Positions 33,881 to 46,003 of a stretch of DNA of 64,000 nucleotides are shown piece by piece; position 1 is the stretch's first letter, and each line of letters starts with the position of its first letter. Position numbers and translations under genes: made by a program. Origin of the DNA: Halomonas qaidamensis. Lineage in GTDB: Bacteria; Pseudomonadota; Gammaproteobacteria; Pseudomonadales; Halomonadaceae. Under the pieces are notes generated by a model, which was not told the DNA's origin, did no database searches, and saw nothing but the letters and a program-made list of their open reading frames with translations. The stretch is from NCBI RefSeq assembly GCF_025917315.1, contig NZ_CP080627.1, positions 248,001 to 312,000 of the forward strand, read 5' to 3'.

Positions 33881-35554
33881 TTAATGCGGTGGTCGCTGGC
33901 TAGCGTGTAGCATTTCTCTAGCGTGAGCGAGTGTTTGGTCCGAGAGAGTTACGCCACCCAACATGCGGGCGAGTTCACTAACCCGTCCACGCTCGTCCAG
34001 TAGGGCCATCTGGGTCAGCGTACTATCCCGCTTGGCGCGTTTTTCGATATGTAGGTGTTGATGCGCCTGTGCGGCTACCTGAGGCAGGTGTGTGACTGTC
34101 ATTACTTGACCGTTTTCGCCGAGCTTGCGTAGCAGTTGCCCCACAATTTCGGCCGTTGCTCCTGAGATACCCACGTCTACTTCATCGAATACTAGACTGG
34201 GAATGGTGGAGTGCGAGGCGGCAACAACTTGTATGGCAAGGCTGATACGCGATAGCTCACCGCCCGAAGCAACTTTAGTGAGCGGTCTAGCAGGCTGGCC
34301 GGGGTTAGCGCTGATCAGGAACTGAACGTGATCGAGGCCTTCTGGCGTTGGTGTTTCACGCGGAGTGACTGCTACCTCAAAACGTGCTTTACCCATGGCC
34401 AGGAAAGCCAGCTGCTGCTGCACTTCTTTGCTTAAGCACGCAGCGGCTTTTTGACGCACTTCGCTCATCTGCTTAGCATCTTTACGGTAGCGCTCGCGGC
34501 ACTCGGCGACGTGGTTACTTAGTGATTCTAAGTCGTCGTCACTGGCTTCCAACTGAGCAACTTCTTGGCTGAGCCTGGTGTGCAGTGCGCAAATCTCTTC
34601 TGGGGCCACGTGGTGCTTGCGCGCAATGCGATGAACGTCGCCCAGACGCTCTTCTACCCAAGCTAAGCGCTCTGGGTCTAGCTCGGTAGTGCTGGCAAGA
34701 CGATTAAGTTCGCTGGAAGCTTCTTCTACTTGAATGCGCGCATCGCTAAGCATCGCCAAGGTGTTGGCCAGCGTGCCTTTATCACTGCCGGGTAGCGCGC
34801 TTAAATGGGCATAAGCTTGGTTTAACAGCGACAGAGCACCGCCTTCGTCGCTCGCGCAGCAGTCGGCGGCAAACTGGGTTTCACGTAGTGTCTCTTCCGC
34901 ATGGGCAAGGGTATGCTGTTCTTCTTCGAGTGTTTGTAGCTCACCTTCTGCCAATCCAAGTTGATCGAGCTCTTCTACTTGGTAGCGTAACAACTGGCGT
35001 TTTGCTTCAACTTCGCTGCCTTCTTCGCTGAGTTTTTTTAATCGACGACGGGCGCTGCGCCATTCGCGGAACGTTTCAGCCAGCAGCTGGCTTTGCTCAC
35101 GCAGCCCTGCATAATCATCTAGCAGAGCAAGGTGGGTTTCTTCACGCATAAGTGCCTGATGGGCATGCTGCCCGTGGATTTGGATCAGCTGCTCGCCCAG
35201 CGATTTTAGATCAGCGATGGTGGCGGGGTGGCCATTGATCCACGCTTTGGAGCGACCACTGGCCGTCACTACGCGGCGCAATAAGCACTCGTCAGCAGGC
35301 AGCTCACGAGCAGTCAACCACTCGGTGGCAGCGGGCAGGTGCTGAATATCAAAACGAGCGGAAAGGTCGGTGCGTTCACGTCCGTGGCGCACGCTGCCGG
35401 CGTCGGCACGCTCACCTAAACATAGGCCAAGGGCGCCGAGTAAAATTGATTTGCCTGCCCCGGTTTCCCCAGTGATCGCCGTCATGCCGCGGGTTAGGTC
35501 GAGTTCAAGGCGGTCGACAATAGCGTAATCTTGGATTGCTAGCTGCGTAAGCAT
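33881..35554 (-). CDS. recN: DNA repair protein RecN
   Basis: A 557-residue SMC-like ATPase. It starts MLTQLAIQDYAIVDRLELDL, with Walker A GETGAGKS near residue 31, long coiled-coil arms (about 150-370), and near the C-terminus the ASGGELSRISLAIQ signature, the Walker B segment PSLVFDEVDVGISG and VTHLPQVAAQ. It acts in double-strand break repair and sister-chromatid cohesion. AGGAGG lies four bases before the ATG at 35552-35554. A LexA-like box 49 bp upstream suggests SOS induction. Confidence 0.94.
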   Translation of the reverse strand: MLTQLAIQDYAIVDRLELDLTRGMTAITGETGAGKSILLGALGLCLGERADAGSVRHGRERTDLSARFDIQHLPAATEWLTARELPADECLLRRVVTASGRSKAWINGHPATIADLKSLGEQLIQIHGQHAHQALMREETHLALLDDYAGLREQSQLLAETFREWRSARRRLKKLSEEGSEVEAKRQLLRYQVEELDQLGLAEGELQTLEEEQHTLAHAEETLRETQFAADCCASDEGGALSLLNQAYAHLSALPGSDKGTLANTLAMLSDARIQVEEASSELNRLASTTELDPERLAWVEERLGDVHRIARKHHVAPEEICALHTRLSQEVAQLEASDDDLESLSNHVAECRERYRKDAKQMSEVRQKAAACLSKEVQQQLAFLAMGKARFEVAVTPRETPTPEGLDHVQFLISANPGQPARPLTKVASGGELSRISLAIQVVAASHSTIPSLVFDEVDVGISGATAEIVGQLLRKLGENGQVMTVTHLPQVAAQAHQHLHIEKRAKRDSTLTQMALLDERGRVSELARMLGGVTLSDQTLAHAREMLHASQRPPH

Positions 35555-35602
35555 AAGGCCTCCTGAGGCGTGCGGCACAGAAGCTGGATACTTATCCAAT
35601 AA

Positions 35603-35618
35603 TTGTTGTTTTATACAG
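35603..35618 (-). promoter_or_regulatory. LexA-like SOS box upstream of recN
   Basis: On the minus strand CTGT-ATAAAACA-ACAA, one mismatch from CTGT-N8-ACAG, preceded by TA. It lies 49 bp before the recN start, as expected for an SOS gene. Confidence 0.6.
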
Positions 35619-35645
35619 TAGTCTATAACTCACTTCAATGCCCCT

Positions 35646-35673
35646 CTTGAGATGGCTTTTATGGCCCCCATAT
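35646..35673 (+). promoter_or_regulatory. Sigma-32 heat-shock promoter of grpE
   Basis: CTTGAGA, 13-nt spacer, CCCCATAT, 82 bp before the grpE ATG. Close to the consensus CTTGAAA-N11-15-CCCCATNT. Confidence 0.78.
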
Positions 35674-35754
35674 AGCGTTCATACGTGGTTAATACTCGTT
35701 ACTTAACCGAGGTGGCCGTTAATGCCACCGCTGCATATTTTTCAGGAGCTAGGC

Positions 35755-36384
35755 ATGGCAAAAGAACCGCAAACCCCATTAGAAGATGAGCTGGCCCGCC
35801 AAGAGCAAGAGGCAGAAGTCACCGAGCAAGCGGCTGAAGAGCGCCTGATTGAAGGTGAGCTGGAAGGGTTGATCGAGGAAGACGCGGCGCTAGAGGGCGA
35901 CGTAGGAAACCCAGAAGCCGATATGCTAGCCGCTCAGGTGGAAGAGCTTGAGCAGAGCTTGGCGGAAGCTAAAGACCAAGCGCTACGTGCCGCTGCTGAA
36001 GCTCAAAACGTGCGTCGCCGGGCTGAGCAAGAAGCTGAAAAAGCGCGCAAATTTGCTTTAGAGAAATTTGTCAAAGAGCTATTGCCCGTTGTTGATAGTC
36101 TGGAAAAAGCCCTAGAGAGCATGGAAGACGGAGCCTCTGACGTTCATCGTGAGGGCGTTTCCATGACCCTTAAAATGCAGTTAGGCGTATTGAATAAATT
36201 TGGCGTGGAAAGCGTTGAGCCTCAGGGTGAGCCCTTTGACCCGCAGGTTCACGAAGCGATGGCGATGGTGCCGAATCCCGAGCTTGAACCCAATACCGTC
36301 ATGGAAGTGATGCAGAAGGGTTATTTGCTTAACGGTCGCCTAGTTCGCCCAGCGATGGTGGTAGTCAGCCAAAAAGCCAATTAA
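35755..36384 (+). CDS. grpE: Nucleotide exchange factor GrpE
   Basis: A 209-residue GrpE. A long acidic N-terminal helix (about residues 10-90, heptad-rich) leads to [20 protein letters not shown]. The beta-domain end includes [20 protein letters not shown] and [19 protein letters not shown]. It releases ADP from DnaK. AGGAG precedes the ATG at 35755; the frame also runs from 35722 without a ribosome site. It has its own sigma-32 promoter and lies directly upstream of dnaK. Confidence 0.95.
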   Translation: MAKEPQTPLEDELARQEQEAEVTEQAAEERLIEGELEGLIEEDAALEGDVGNPEADMLAAQVEELEQSLAEAKDQALRAAAEAQNVRRRAEQEAEKARKFALEKFVKELLPVVDSLEKALESMEDGASDVHREGVSMTLKMQLGVLNKFGVESVEPQGEPFDPQVHEAMAMVPNPELEPNTVMEVMQKGYLLNGRLVRPAMVVVSQKAN

Positions 36385-36416
36385 TCATTGGTTGACACAA
36401 AGCAAAAAAAAAGCCC

Positions 36417-36444
36417 CTTGAAATGCTGCAAGCGGCCCCCAAAT
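36417..36444 (+). promoter_or_regulatory. Sigma-32 heat-shock promoter of dnaK
   Basis: CTTGAAA, 13-nt spacer, CCCCAAAT, 112 bp before dnaK. The -35 is a perfect match. Confidence 0.82.
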
Positions 36445-36555
36445 AAAGGGCAACCCGCGGGAAAACCCGCAGACGCTTTAAGTTTCAAAAAGCAGATTTT
36501 TTGACATCAGCTTTCAAACATCAGTTTTGTAACAACCGAATTCGAGGTTTTTGCT

Positions 36556-38490
36556 ATGGGACGCATTATTGGTATCGATCTGGGCACCACCAACTCTTGT
36601 GTGGCAGTGCTCGATGGTGACAGCGCTAAAGTAATTGAAAATGCCGAAGGTGGCCGCACTACGCCTTCCATTATTGCCTACACCGACGATGGTGAGACGC
36701 TGGTAGGCCAGGCAGCAAAACGTCAGGCCGTCACCAATCCTGAAAACACCCTTTACGCGATTAAGCGCCTGATTGGCCGTCGCTTTAAAGATGATGTCGT
36801 ACAAAAAGACATCAAAATGGTGCCTTACAAAATCACCGAAGCTGATAACGGTGATGCTTGGGTTGAAGTAAAAGGTAAAAAAATGGCACCGCCGCAGGTA
36901 AGCGCGGAAGTGCTGAAGAAAATGAAGAAAACCGCCGAAGACTATCTCGGTGAAGCAGTAACTGAAGCGGTTATTACCGTACCTGCGTACTTTAACGACA
37001 GCCAGCGTCAGGCAACTAAAGATGCGGGCCGTATTGCCGGTCTTGATGTTAAGCGCATCATTAACGAGCCGACTGCTGCCGCATTAGCTTACGGTATGGA
37101 CAAATCCCGTGGTGATAAAACCATCGCGGTATACGACCTGGGTGGCGGTACTTTCGATATTTCTATTATCGAAGTGGCAGACGTTGACGGCGAAACCCAG
37201 TTTGAAGTGTTGGCCACCAACGGCGACACCTTCCTGGGCGGTGAAGATTTCGACTTGGCGCTGATCAACTATTTAGTTGACCAGTTCAAAGCGGATAGCG
37301 GTATGGACCTGTCTGGCGACAACTTGGCTATGCAGCGTCTGAAAGAAGCGGCCGAGAAAGCCAAAATTGAGCTTTCTAGTGCACAGCAGACAGATGTTAA
37401 TCTGCCGTATATCACCGCTGACAATACTGGCCCGAAACACCTTAACGTGAAGGTGACACGTGCCAAGTTGGAGTCATTGGTTGAAGATCTGGTACAGCGC
37501 TCGCTCGACCCGTGCAAAATGGCGCTGAAAGATGCTGGTTTGTCTGCATCTGAAATCGACGAAGTGATTCTGGTCGGTGGCCAGACGCGCATGCCGATGG
37601 TGCAGAAGAAAGCCGCTGATTTCTTCGGCAAAGAAGCGCGTAAAGACGTTAACCCTGATGAAGCGGTTGCTGTTGGTGCGGCGATTCAGGGCGGTGTACT
37701 TGGCGGCGACGTAAAAGACGTACTGCTGCTAGATGTGACGCCGCTAACCCTAGGTATCGAAACCCTAGGCGGCGTAATGACACCGTTGATCGACAAAAAC
37801 ACCACCATCCCCACGAAGAAGACACAAACCTTCTCTACGGCGGATGATAACCAAACGGCAGTAACGATTCACGTCGTGCAGGGTGAGCGTAAGCAAGTTG
37901 CGCAGAATAAGTCGCTGGGTCGTTTTGACCTTGCAGACATTCCGCCAGCACCGCGTGGTGTGCCGCAGATTGAAGTGGCCTTTGATCTGGATGCCAACGG
38001 CATTCTGAACGTATCAGCCAAAGACAAGGCGACTAATAAAGAGCAGTCGATTGTCATTAAAGCGTCCAGCGGTCTCACGGATGAAGAGATCGAGCAAATG
38101 GTACGCGATGCGGAAGCACACGCGGACGAAGATAAGAAGTTCGAAGCGCTAGTGCAGCTGCGTAACCAAGCAGATGGCATGATTCACGCCACTCGTAAAA
38201 CCGTGCAAGAAGCGGGCGATAAAGCGACTGATGACGAGAAACAAGCCATCGAGAGCGCAATTAGCGAGCTGGAAGAAGCAGTGAAGACTGACGATCAGGA
38301 CAACATCCAGCAGAAACTGGATGCACTGACCGAAGTGTCTGGTAAGTTAGCGCAGAAAATGTACGCCGAGCAGGCTGAAGCTGCTCAACAGGCGGACGGC
38401 GAAAGTGCTGAAAATACTAGCACTAAGCCAGAGGATGACGTGGTTGACGCTGAGTATGAAGAAGTCAACGACGACAAGAAGAAGCAGTAA
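36556..38490 (+). CDS. dnaK: Chaperone DnaK (Hsp70)
   Basis: A 644-residue Hsp70, full length. The ATPase domain starts [18 protein letters not shown] and contains [16 protein letters not shown] and [13 protein letters not shown]. The substrate-binding domain begins near residue 390 ([17 protein letters not shown]) and a helical lid ends in the acidic tail [19 protein letters not shown]. It acts with DnaJ and GrpE in protein folding and the heat-shock response. It has its own sigma-32 promoter and leader. dnaJ follows after 110 bp. Confidence 0.98.
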   Translation: MGRIIGIDLGTTNSCVAVLDGDSAKVIENAEGGRTTPSIIAYTDDGETLVGQAAKRQAVTNPENTLYAIKRLIGRRFKDDVVQKDIKMVPYKITEADNGDAWVEVKGKKMAPPQVSAEVLKKMKKTAEDYLGEAVTEAVITVPAYFNDSQRQATKDAGRIAGLDVKRIINEPTAAALAYGMDKSRGDKTIAVYDLGGGTFDISIIEVADVDGETQFEVLATNGDTFLGGEDFDLALINYLVDQFKADSGMDLSGDNLAMQRLKEAAEKAKIELSSAQQTDVNLPYITADNTGPKHLNVKVTRAKLESLVEDLVQRSLDPCKMALKDAGLSASEIDEVILVGGQTRMPMVQKKAADFFGKEARKDVNPDEAVAVGAAIQGGVLGGDVKDVLLLDVTPLTLGIETLGGVMTPLIDKNTTIPTKKTQTFSTADDNQTAVTIHVVQGERKQVAQNKSLGRFDLADIPPAPRGVPQIEVAFDLDANGILNVSAKDKATNKEQSIVIKASSGLTDEEIEQMVRDAEAHADEDKKFEALVQLRNQADGMIHATRKTVQEAGDKATDDEKQAIESAISELEEAVKTDDQDNIQQKLDALTEVSGKLAQKMYAEQAEAAQQADGESAENTSTKPEDDVVDAEYEEVNDDKKKQ

Positions 38491-38520
38491 ATCACCTCTA
38501 TCTGCTAAGGAATGCGGTGA

Positions 38521-38540
38521 CGCGGGAGACAACTCCCGCG
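38521..38540 (+). promoter_or_regulatory. Intercistronic stem-loop between dnaK and dnaJ
   Basis: Perfect 8-bp stem CGCGGGAG/CTCCCGCG with ACAA loop and no T-run. It is probably a processing or stabilising element rather than a full terminator. Confidence 0.6.
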
Positions 38541-38600
38541 TTGCTGTTTCCGCAACAGACGCCTAATTAAGTGCGTAGCTAACCAGGAGGCGTAGGACCC

Positions 38601-39755
38601 ATGTCCAAACGCGATTATTACGAAGTCCTGGGTGTCGAAAAAGGGGCCGATCAGAAAGAGATCAAAAAGGCCTACCGCCGCTTGGCGCAAAAATTCCACC
38701 CTGATCGAAACCCGGACGATAACACGTCAGCGGAAAAATTCCGCGAAGTGTCAGAAGCATACGAAGTCTTAAGCGATGGCGAAAAGCGCGCGGCATATGA
38801 CCAGTTTGGTCACGCCGGTGTAGACGGCCAAGGCGGTGGCTTTGGCGGTGGCGGGTTCGGTGGTGGTGGCGCTGGCGATTTCAGCGACATCTTTGGCGAT
38901 GTGTTTGGCGATATCTTTGGTGGCGGTGGTGGCCGTCGTCGTGGCCCTAACGCCCCTGCTCGTGGTAGCGACCTTCGCTACAACCTAGAACTTGATCTGG
39001 AAAACGCAGTTTCTGGCACAACTGTTGATATCCGTGTGCCACGTCATATTGAGTGTGACCGCTGCGATGGTGAAGGTGCCGAGCCAGGTTCTAGCAAAGA
39101 AACTTGCCCTACGTGCCATGGCCATGGCCAAGTGCGTATGCAGCAAGGCTTTTTTGCGGTTCAGCAAACCTGCCCGACCTGTCACGGTAGTGGCCAGCAC
39201 ATTAAAGTACCATGCCACAAATGTAACGGCGAAGGCCGTGTACGGGAAACGCGCACGCTATCGGTGAAGATTCCGCCGGGTGTCGATACCGGTGATCGCA
39301 TTCGCCTGAACGGCGAAGGTGAGAGTGGCATTAACGGTGGCCCGCCTGGTGATCTGTACGTTCAGGTCGCTATTAAGCCGCACCACATCTTCCAGCGCGA
39401 TGGCAAACACTTACAGTGTGACGTGCCGATCAACTTTGTTGATGCTGCATTAGGTGGTGAGCTTGAAGTACCTACGCTAGATGGCCGTGTGAAGCTGAAG
39501 ATTCCGCCGGAAACCCAAACCGGTAAACTCTTCAGGTTACGTGGTAAAGGCGTGAAGCCGGTACGCGGCGGCGCAGCGGGTGACTTGCTGTGCAAGGTGG
39601 TATTGGAAACGCCGGTTAATCTCAACGACGAGCAGAAAGATTTGCTTCGTCAGCTGCAAGAGAGCTTTGATGGCAGCAATAGTCACAGCCATTCGCCGAA
39701 GAAGACCGGCTTTTTCGACAGCGTGAAGAAGTTTTTTGAAGATATGAAGCCGTAA
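38601..39755 (+). CDS. dnaJ: Co-chaperone DnaJ (Hsp40)
   Basis: A 384-residue class-A DnaJ. The J domain (1-70) has the HPD triad in [11 protein letters not shown] Gly/Phe-rich linker follows ([19 protein letters not shown]). Four zinc-finger repeats are present: [24 protein letters not shown] and CHKCNGEG. The C-terminal substrate-binding domains follow. It stimulates the DnaK ATPase. AGGAGG precedes the ATG. The terminator at 39780 closes the unit. Confidence 0.97.
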   Translation: MSKRDYYEVLGVEKGADQKEIKKAYRRLAQKFHPDRNPDDNTSAEKFREVSEAYEVLSDGEKRAAYDQFGHAGVDGQGGGFGGGGFGGGGAGDFSDIFGDVFGDIFGGGGGRRRGPNAPARGSDLRYNLELDLENAVSGTTVDIRVPRHIECDRCDGEGAEPGSSKETCPTCHGHGQVRMQQGFFAVQQTCPTCHGSGQHIKVPCHKCNGEGRVRETRTLSVKIPPGVDTGDRIRLNGEGESGINGGPPGDLYVQVAIKPHHIFQRDGKHLQCDVPINFVDAALGGELEVPTLDGRVKLKIPPETQTGKLFRLRGKGVKPVRGGAAGDLLCKVVLETPVNLNDEQKDLLRQLQESFDGSNSHSHSPKKTGFFDSVKKFFEDMKP

Positions 39756-39779
39756 CGGCAATTCACTTCACGGCAGCTC

Positions 39780-39814
39780 AACGCCCCATCACCTTCGTGT
39801 GTTGGGGCGTTTTT
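39780..39814 (+). terminator. Intrinsic terminator after dnaJ
   Basis: ACGCCCCA/TGGGGCGT stem with T4-5. Confidence 0.88.
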
Positions 39815-39930
39815 ATTGCCGGTTGGTTGGGGAAGGGTAGCGCAAATAATTCTTTTTCTGTGCTTTGCGGTTTCTATTGAGAGGATTACGCTAGTGAGAA
39901 CTTATTCGTAAACTTTATGGAGAGCATACG

Positions 39931-40212
39931 ATGCCGTTATCCCGTGCCGAAATCATCACCTCTTCTGGCGAGCGCTTGATTAACCGTTTGTGCAAACATT
40001 GGGCGCACAAGCTTGAGGTTGAGCATGGAGAACAGGAAGCCAAAATCACCTTTGCCAATGGAACTTGCTTAATGCATGCCGAGCCGGATCGCCTGATTGT
40101 TTCTCTTGAGACGCTGGAAGAGAACCACTTAGACCAGTTAGAGGGCGTGGTGGAGAGTCATCTTGTTCGTATGGCCAATGATGAACCGCTGGAAATCGTT
40201 TGGGAGAACTAA
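39931..40212 (+). CDS. DUF2218 domain protein
   Basis: A 93-residue protein that is a single DUF2218 domain: RLINRLCKHWAHKLEVEHGE, then FANGTCLMHAEPDRLIV and the end LVRMANDEPLEIVWEN. Function is unknown; some relatives are found with iron or siderophore genes. The gene stands alone, between the dnaJ terminator and dapB, with AGAG upstream of its ATG. Confidence 0.8.
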   Translation: MPLSRAEIITSSGERLINRLCKHWAHKLEVEHGEQEAKITFANGTCLMHAEPDRLIVSLETLEENHLDQLEGVVESHLVRMANDEPLEIVWEN

Positions 40213-40279
40213 TTCGTTCAAAGTAGCGGTGCGTTCCCTTAAGCGCCGCATCATTAAGAGGGGTCTGTTATAATCTTGA

Positions 40280-41152
<873 letters not shown>

Positions 41153-41539
41153 GGTATTGTCAGAGCGACCCCAGGTGCTAGCGTGACAATAAAGGGCTAG
41201 CCTAAAGTCGGTAAATCCTGTAACATTCCAAAAATTTTGGCCCAGTGGCTGCAAAAAGCAGCAACAAATCTGCATTGAACACACGCCAATAGGCGTTGAA
41301 GATGTACATGTAGAGAAAGCACCGCGCTTGTTGCACTGGCCTTCGGTTAGAAAAAATAGTCAGCTAAATGCTGCGCCATGGCTAAACGCCACGGAAGAGA
41401 ACAACAAGCGGGATGAAACCGATTTTTTACTATCGGCTTCGTCCCGCTTTTTTACGACCCGACGTTTGCACGCAAACGCCGACAAACCGGATCGCCGAGC
41501 CTGCGCCCACAGGCTCCCACCAGCATGGGAGAACTTGTC
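41153..41539 (+). promoter_or_regulatory. Structured car operon leader region
   Basis: A 387-bp gap between dapB and carA with several hairpins. ACGCC-AATA-GGCGT (about 41282-41295) is followed by the terminator at 41407-41453, GTTTGC-AC-GCAAAC (41464-41477) and GAGCCTG-CGCCCA-CAGGCTC (about 41497-41516). A possible 12-codon leader frame at 41378-41416 (MAKRHGREQQAG) stops inside the first arm of the terminator. Attenuation of car genes by pyrimidines/arginine has been reported for Pseudomonas; here it is an inference. Confidence 0.5.
41407..41453 (+). terminator. Intrinsic terminator/attenuator in the carA leader
   Basis: Arms AGCGGGATGAAACCGAT and ATCGGCTTCGTCCCGCT, two mismatches, then T6. 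It ends about 87 bp before carA. It could end dapB transcripts or regulate car read-through. Confidence 0.8.
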
Positions 41540-42700
41540 TTGAATAACCCCGCATTGAGCAAACCCGCGATATTGGCCCTGGAAGATGGCAGTGTGTTTC
41601 ATGGCATAGCCATTGGCGCGGAGGGCGTCACAAGCGGTGAGGTGGTGTTCAATACAGCCATGACCGGCTACCAGGAAATCCTCACTGACCCCTCTTATAC
41701 CCGCCAAATCGTCACGTTGACCTATCCCCATATCGGCAATACCGGCATTAATTCTGAAGATGTGGAATCGGCATCGATTGCCGCAGCGGGCCTGGTGATT
41801 CGTGATTTACCTCTGCTAGCCAGCAGCTTCCGTTCAGAGCAAAGCCTTTCCGATTATCTGAAAAGCCAAAATGTGCTGGGCATTGCGGATATCGATACCC
41901 GCCGCTTAACGCGTATTCTGCGCGATAAAGGCGCGCAAAACGGCGCGATTCTGGCGGGTGCAGAAGCAGAGGGCGATGATGCGGTAGAGCGGGCGCTAGC
42001 GGCAGCGAAGGCATTTCCTGGGTTGAAGGGCATGGATCTGGCCAAAGAGGTCTCGTGCAAAGAGGCTTACGAATGGACACAAGGCGAGTGGACCCTGGGC
42101 GAGGGTTACGCAGATACGACGCAAGGCGAGCGCCCTTATCACGTGGTGGCGTTTGATTACGGCGTGAAATTTAACATTCTACGCATGCTGGCCGCGCGTG
42201 GCTGCCGGTTGACGGTTGTGCCAGCACAAACGCCTGCTGCTGACGTGCTGGCAATGAATCCGGATGGTGTCTTTCTGGCTAACGGCCCGGGTGACCCCGA
42301 GCCTTGTGACTACGCTATCAAAGCGATTCAGGAAGTATTGGAAACCAACACGCCGGTATTTGGTATCTGCCTTGGTCACCAGTTGCTGGCGCTGGCCTCG
42401 GGTGCCAAAACCGTGAAGATGGGCCACGGCCACCACGGCGCCAACCATCCGGTGCAAGACCTAGACACCGGCACGGTTATGATTACCAGCCAAAACCACG
42501 GCTTTGCCGCCGATGAAGCGACTCTGCCAGCCAACGTGCGCGCTACGCACCGTTCGCTGTTTGATGGCACGCTGCAAGGGATTGAGCGCACTGACCGCCC
42601 GGCGTTTAGCTTCCAGGGTCACCCGGAAGCCAGCCCCGGCCCGCGCGATGTGGCGCCGCTATTTGATCGCTTTATTGCCATGATGCAGGCGCGCCGCTAA
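41540..42700 (+). CDS. carA: Carbamoyl-phosphate synthase small subunit
   Basis: A 386-residue CarA. The N-terminal domain starts [18 protein letters not shown]. The C-terminal class-I glutaminase has the nucleophile Cys in [11 protein letters not shown] and the His/Glu pair in [11 protein letters not shown]. It supplies ammonia to CarB. The TTG at 41540-41542 has GGGAGA nine bases upstream, while the ATG at 41525 has no ribosome site. UUG starts are known for carA elsewhere. Confidence 0.93.
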   Translation: MNNPALSKPAILALEDGSVFHGIAIGAEGVTSGEVVFNTAMTGYQEILTDPSYTRQIVTLTYPHIGNTGINSEDVESASIAAAGLVIRDLPLLASSFRSEQSLSDYLKSQNVLGIADIDTRRLTRILRDKGAQNGAILAGAEAEGDDAVERALAAAKAFPGLKGMDLAKEVSCKEAYEWTQGEWTLGEGYADTTQGERPYHVVAFDYGVKFNILRMLAARGCRLTVVPAQTPAADVLAMNPDGVFLANGPGDPEPCDYAIKAIQEVLETNTPVFGICLGHQLLALASGAKTVKMGHGHHGANHPVQDLDTGTVMITSQNHGFAADEATLPANVRATHRSLFDGTLQGIERTDRPAFSFQGHPEASPGPRDVAPLFDRFIAMMQARR

Positions 42701-42772
42701 CGCTGCCTTTGATAGCAGCCATGTAACGCCGTTTTTTTGTCGCTCATCGTCACCTATTTTGCGGGAACCGTT

Positions 42773-45700
42773 ATGCCTAAGCGTACCGATATCAACAGCA
42801 TTCTTATCATTGGCGCTGGCCCGATTGTCATCGGCCAGGCCTGCGAGTTTGACTACTCCGGCGCCCAAGCGTGTAAAGCGCTGCGTGAAGAGGGGTTCCG
42901 AGTTATTTTGGTTAACTCCAACCCAGCCACCATCATGACCGACCCGGCTATGGCCGATGCAACCTACATCGAGCCAATTACCTGGCAAGCGGTGGAAAAG
43001 ATCATTGAGGTCGAGCGCCCTGATGCGATTTTACCCACCATGGGTGGCCAGACAGCGCTCAACTGTGCGCTTGACCTGGAAAAGCATGGCGTACTGGAAA
43101 AGTACAGCGTCGAGATGATCGGTGCCAACGCTGATGCGATTAACATGGCTGAAGACCGCGATCTGTTCGATCAAGCCATGAAGCGTATTGGTTTGGAGTG
43201 TCCGAAAGCGAAAGTGGCGCACACCATGGACGAGGCCTGGGAAATTCAGGCGGAGCTCGGCTTCCCGACCATTATTCGTCCTTCTTACACCATGGGCGGC
43301 TCCGGCGGCGGTGTGGCGTATAACAAAGAAGAGTTCGAAGAGATCTGTACTCGCGGTTTCGAGCTTTCCAACAACCACGAGCTATTGATTGATGAGTCGC
43401 TGCTGGGTTGGAAAGAGTACGAGATGGAAGTGGTGCGGGATAAGAATGACAACTGCATCATTGTCTGTGCGATTGAAAACTTCGACCCGATGGGCGTTCA
43501 CACCGGTGACTCGATTACCGTCGCGCCAGCGCAAACGCTGACTGACAAAGAGTACCAAATCATGCGTGATGCCAGCCTTGCGGTACTGCGCGAGATTGGT
43601 GTGGAAACCGGTGGCTCCAACGTACAATTTGGTATGGATCCGAAAACCGGCCGTCTGGTGGTTATCGAGATGAACCCGCGGGTATCGCGCTCGTCGGCGC
43701 TGGCCTCTAAGGCCACGGGTTTCCCGATTGCCAAAATTGCCGCGAAACTGGCGGTGGGTTACACCTTGGACGAGCTGCAAAACGATATTACCGGTGGTCG
43801 CACGCCCGCATCGTTTGAGCCATCAATCGATTATGTCGTCACTAAGATTCCGCGCTTTACCTTCGAAAAATTCCCCCAGGCAAACGACCGTCTGACCACC
43901 CAGATGAAGTCAGTGGGTGAAGTGATGGCAATTGGTCGTACCTTCCAAGAGTCGCTGCAGAAAGCGCTGCGCGGGCTTGAGACCGGTAACGATGGCCTTG
44001 ATCCGATCATCACCGATTTCACGCCAGACAACATGGCGATCATTCAGGGCGAGCTGCAGGCCGCCGGTGCTGAGCGTATTTTCTACATCGCTGACGCTAT
44101 GCGCTCGGGAATGAGTGTCGATGAGGTATTTGCGCTAACCAATATCGACCCTTGGTTCCTGGTGCAGTTGGAAGACCTGGTGTTGACTGAAAATGCCGTC
44201 GCCAAGCGCGCCCTGGCCGATTTCTCTGCCCGCGAGCTGTACCAACTAAAGCGTAAAGGCTTTGGTGATGCGCGTTTGGCCAAGCTGCTTGGTGTAGCTG
44301 AAAAGGAGTTCCGCAAAACGCGTCAGGCAGCGGGCATTCGTCCAGTTTATAAACGTGTCGACACTTGTGCGGCGGAATTTGCCTCCGACACTGCTTACAT
44401 GTACTCCACCTATGAAGAGGAGTGCGAAGCGGATGTGTCGGATCGCCAGAAAATTATGGTCCTGGGTGGTGGTCCGAACCGTATCGGTCAAGGCATCGAG
44501 TTTGATTACTGCTGTGTGCATGCCGCTTTCGCCATGCGCGATGATGGCTATGAAACCATCATGGTCAATTGCAACCCGGAAACCGTTTCTACCGACTACG
44601 ACACCTCTGATCGTCTCTACTTTGAGCCGGTGACGCTGGAAGATGTGTTGGAAATTGCCGACAAGGAGAAGCCGGTAGGTGTGATTGTGCAGTTCGGCGG
44701 TCAAACCCCGCTGAAGCTGGCCCGCGAGCTTGAGGCGGCGGGCGTGCCGATTATCGGTACCACACCGGATGCCATCGACCGCGCCGAAGATCGCGAGCGC
44801 TTCCAGGTGATGATCGACAAGCTAGGTTTGAAACAACCGCCCAATGCGACCGCCCGTAGCTTTGAAGAGGCGTTTTCCAAGGCAGAGGCGATTGGCTATC
44901 CGTTGGTGGTTCGTCCTAGCTACGTGCTGGGTGGACGGGCGATGGAGATCGTTTATGATGCCTCTGAACTTGAAAACTACATGACCAATGCGGTGAAGGT
45001 GTCTAACGACTCCCCCGTCCTGCTTGATCACTTCTTGAGTGCAGCGATTGAGATTGATATCGACGCTGTATCTGACGGTCAGCAGGTGGTGATTGGCGGC
45101 ATTATGCAACACGTTGAGCAAGCGGGTGTTCACTCTGGTGACTCCGCCTGTGCGCTGCCGCCTTACTCGCTGCCTGCCGAAGTGCAGGATGAAATGCGCG
45201 AGCAGGTCAAGAAAATGGCCGTTGAGCTGGGCGTGAAAGGCCTGATGAACGTCCAGCTGGCGTGGCAGCATGGCGAGATTTATGTCATTGAGGTCAACCC
45301 CCGAGCTTCGCGTACCGTGCCGTTTGTGTCTAAGTGCATTGGCACGTCGCTTGCGCAAATTGCGGCGCGCTGCATGGCGGGTAAAACACTTGCCGAGCAG
45401 GGCTTTGAGCGCGAAATCATCCCACATTTCTACAGCGTTAAAGAGGCAGTCTTCCCGTTTAATAAGTTCCAAGGTGTTGATCCGATTCTGTCGCCCGAGA
45501 TGAAGTCGACGGGTGAAGTAATGGGCTCTGGCGATACCTTTGCAGAAGCCTTCTTCAAGGCGCAATTGGGTGCTGGCGAAGCTATTCCGGCTTTGGATGG
45601 TGACCGCAAAGCGTTCCTTTCGGTACGCGAGCCCGACAAGCAAGGGATTATCGAAGTGGCGCGTTCTCTGCTAACATTGGGCTTCACACTATGTGCAACG

Positions 45701-46003
45701 CGCGGTACAGCGGCAGCACTTGAAGCTGCTGGACTGGAAGTGGAGCACGTCAATAAAGTCTACGAAGGCCGTCCCCATATCGTCGATCTGCTGAAGAACG
45801 ACGAAATCGCCTACATCGTGAACACGACTGAAGGTCGTCAGGCTATTAACGACTCTTCAATTATTCGCCGTACTGCTCTCGCGCGCAAGGTGCCCTATGC
45901 GACCACCTTGGCGGGCGCTAATGCTGTTTGCATGGCGCTTGAGTACGGTAGGGAGATTACGGTGCGGCGCCTTCAGGATCTGCATGCAGGAGCAAGTCAA
46001 TGA
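42773..46003 (+). CDS. carB: Carbamoyl-phosphate synthase large subunit
   Basis: A 1076-residue CarB of normal length. It comprises two homologous ATP-grasp halves ([20 protein letters not shown] near the start, [20 protein letters not shown] near residue 560), an oligomerisation region between them, and a C-terminal MGS-like allosteric domain (from about 935, [19 protein letters not shown]). It makes carbamoyl phosphate for pyrimidines and arginine. GGGA precedes the ATG at 42773. The stop overlaps the greA start (ATGA). Confidence 0.97.
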   Translation: MPKRTDINSILIIGAGPIVIGQACEFDYSGAQACKALREEGFRVILVNSNPATIMTDPAMADATYIEPITWQAVEKIIEVERPDAILPTMGGQTALNCALDLEKHGVLEKYSVEMIGANADAINMAEDRDLFDQAMKRIGLECPKAKVAHTMDEAWEIQAELGFPTIIRPSYTMGGSGGGVAYNKEEFEEICTRGFELSNNHELLIDESLLGWKEYEMEVVRDKNDNCIIVCAIENFDPMGVHTGDSITVAPAQTLTDKEYQIMRDASLAVLREIGVETGGSNVQFGMDPKTGRLVVIEMNPRVSRSSALASKATGFPIAKIAAKLAVGYTLDELQNDITGGRTPASFEPSIDYVVTKIPRFTFEKFPQANDRLTTQMKSVGEVMAIGRTFQESLQKALRGLETGNDGLDPIITDFTPDNMAIIQGELQAAGAERIFYIADAMRSGMSVDEVFALTNIDPWFLVQLEDLVLTENAVAKRALADFSARELYQLKRKGFGDARLAKLLGVAEKEFRKTRQAAGIRPVYKRVDTCAAEFASDTAYMYSTYEEECEADVSDRQKIMVLGGGPNRIGQGIEFDYCCVHAAFAMRDDGYETIMVNCNPETVSTDYDTSDRLYFEPVTLEDVLEIADKEKPVGVIVQFGGQTPLKLARELEAAGVPIIGTTPDAIDRAEDRERFQVMIDKLGLKQPPNATARSFEEAFSKAEAIGYPLVVRPSYVLGGRAMEIVYDASELENYMTNAVKVSNDSPVLLDHFLSAAIEIDIDAVSDGQQVVIGGIMQHVEQAGVHSGDSACALPPYSLPAEVQDEMREQVKKMAVELGVKGLMNVQLAWQHGEIYVIEVNPRASRTVPFVSKCIGTSLAQIAARCMAGKTLAEQGFEREIIPHFYSVKEAVFPFNKFQGVDPILSPEMKSTGEVMGSGDTFAEAFFKAQLGAGEAIPALDGDRKAFLSVREPDKQGIIEVARSLLTLGFTLCATRGTAAALEAAGLEVEHVNKVYEGRPHIVDLLKNDEIAYIVNTTEGRQAINDSSIIRRTALARKVPYATTLAGANAVCMALEYGREITVRRLQDLHAGASQ

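Noticed and set aside
41328..41543. 71-residue plus-strand frame running through the car leader into carA
   Set aside because: Crosses the terminator hairpin, overlaps the carA start in another frame and has no ribosome-binding site.
44822..45643. 273-residue open frame antisense to carB
   Set aside because: Lies entirely within carB on the opposite strand; low-complexity His/Arg-rich composition typical of a shadow frame.
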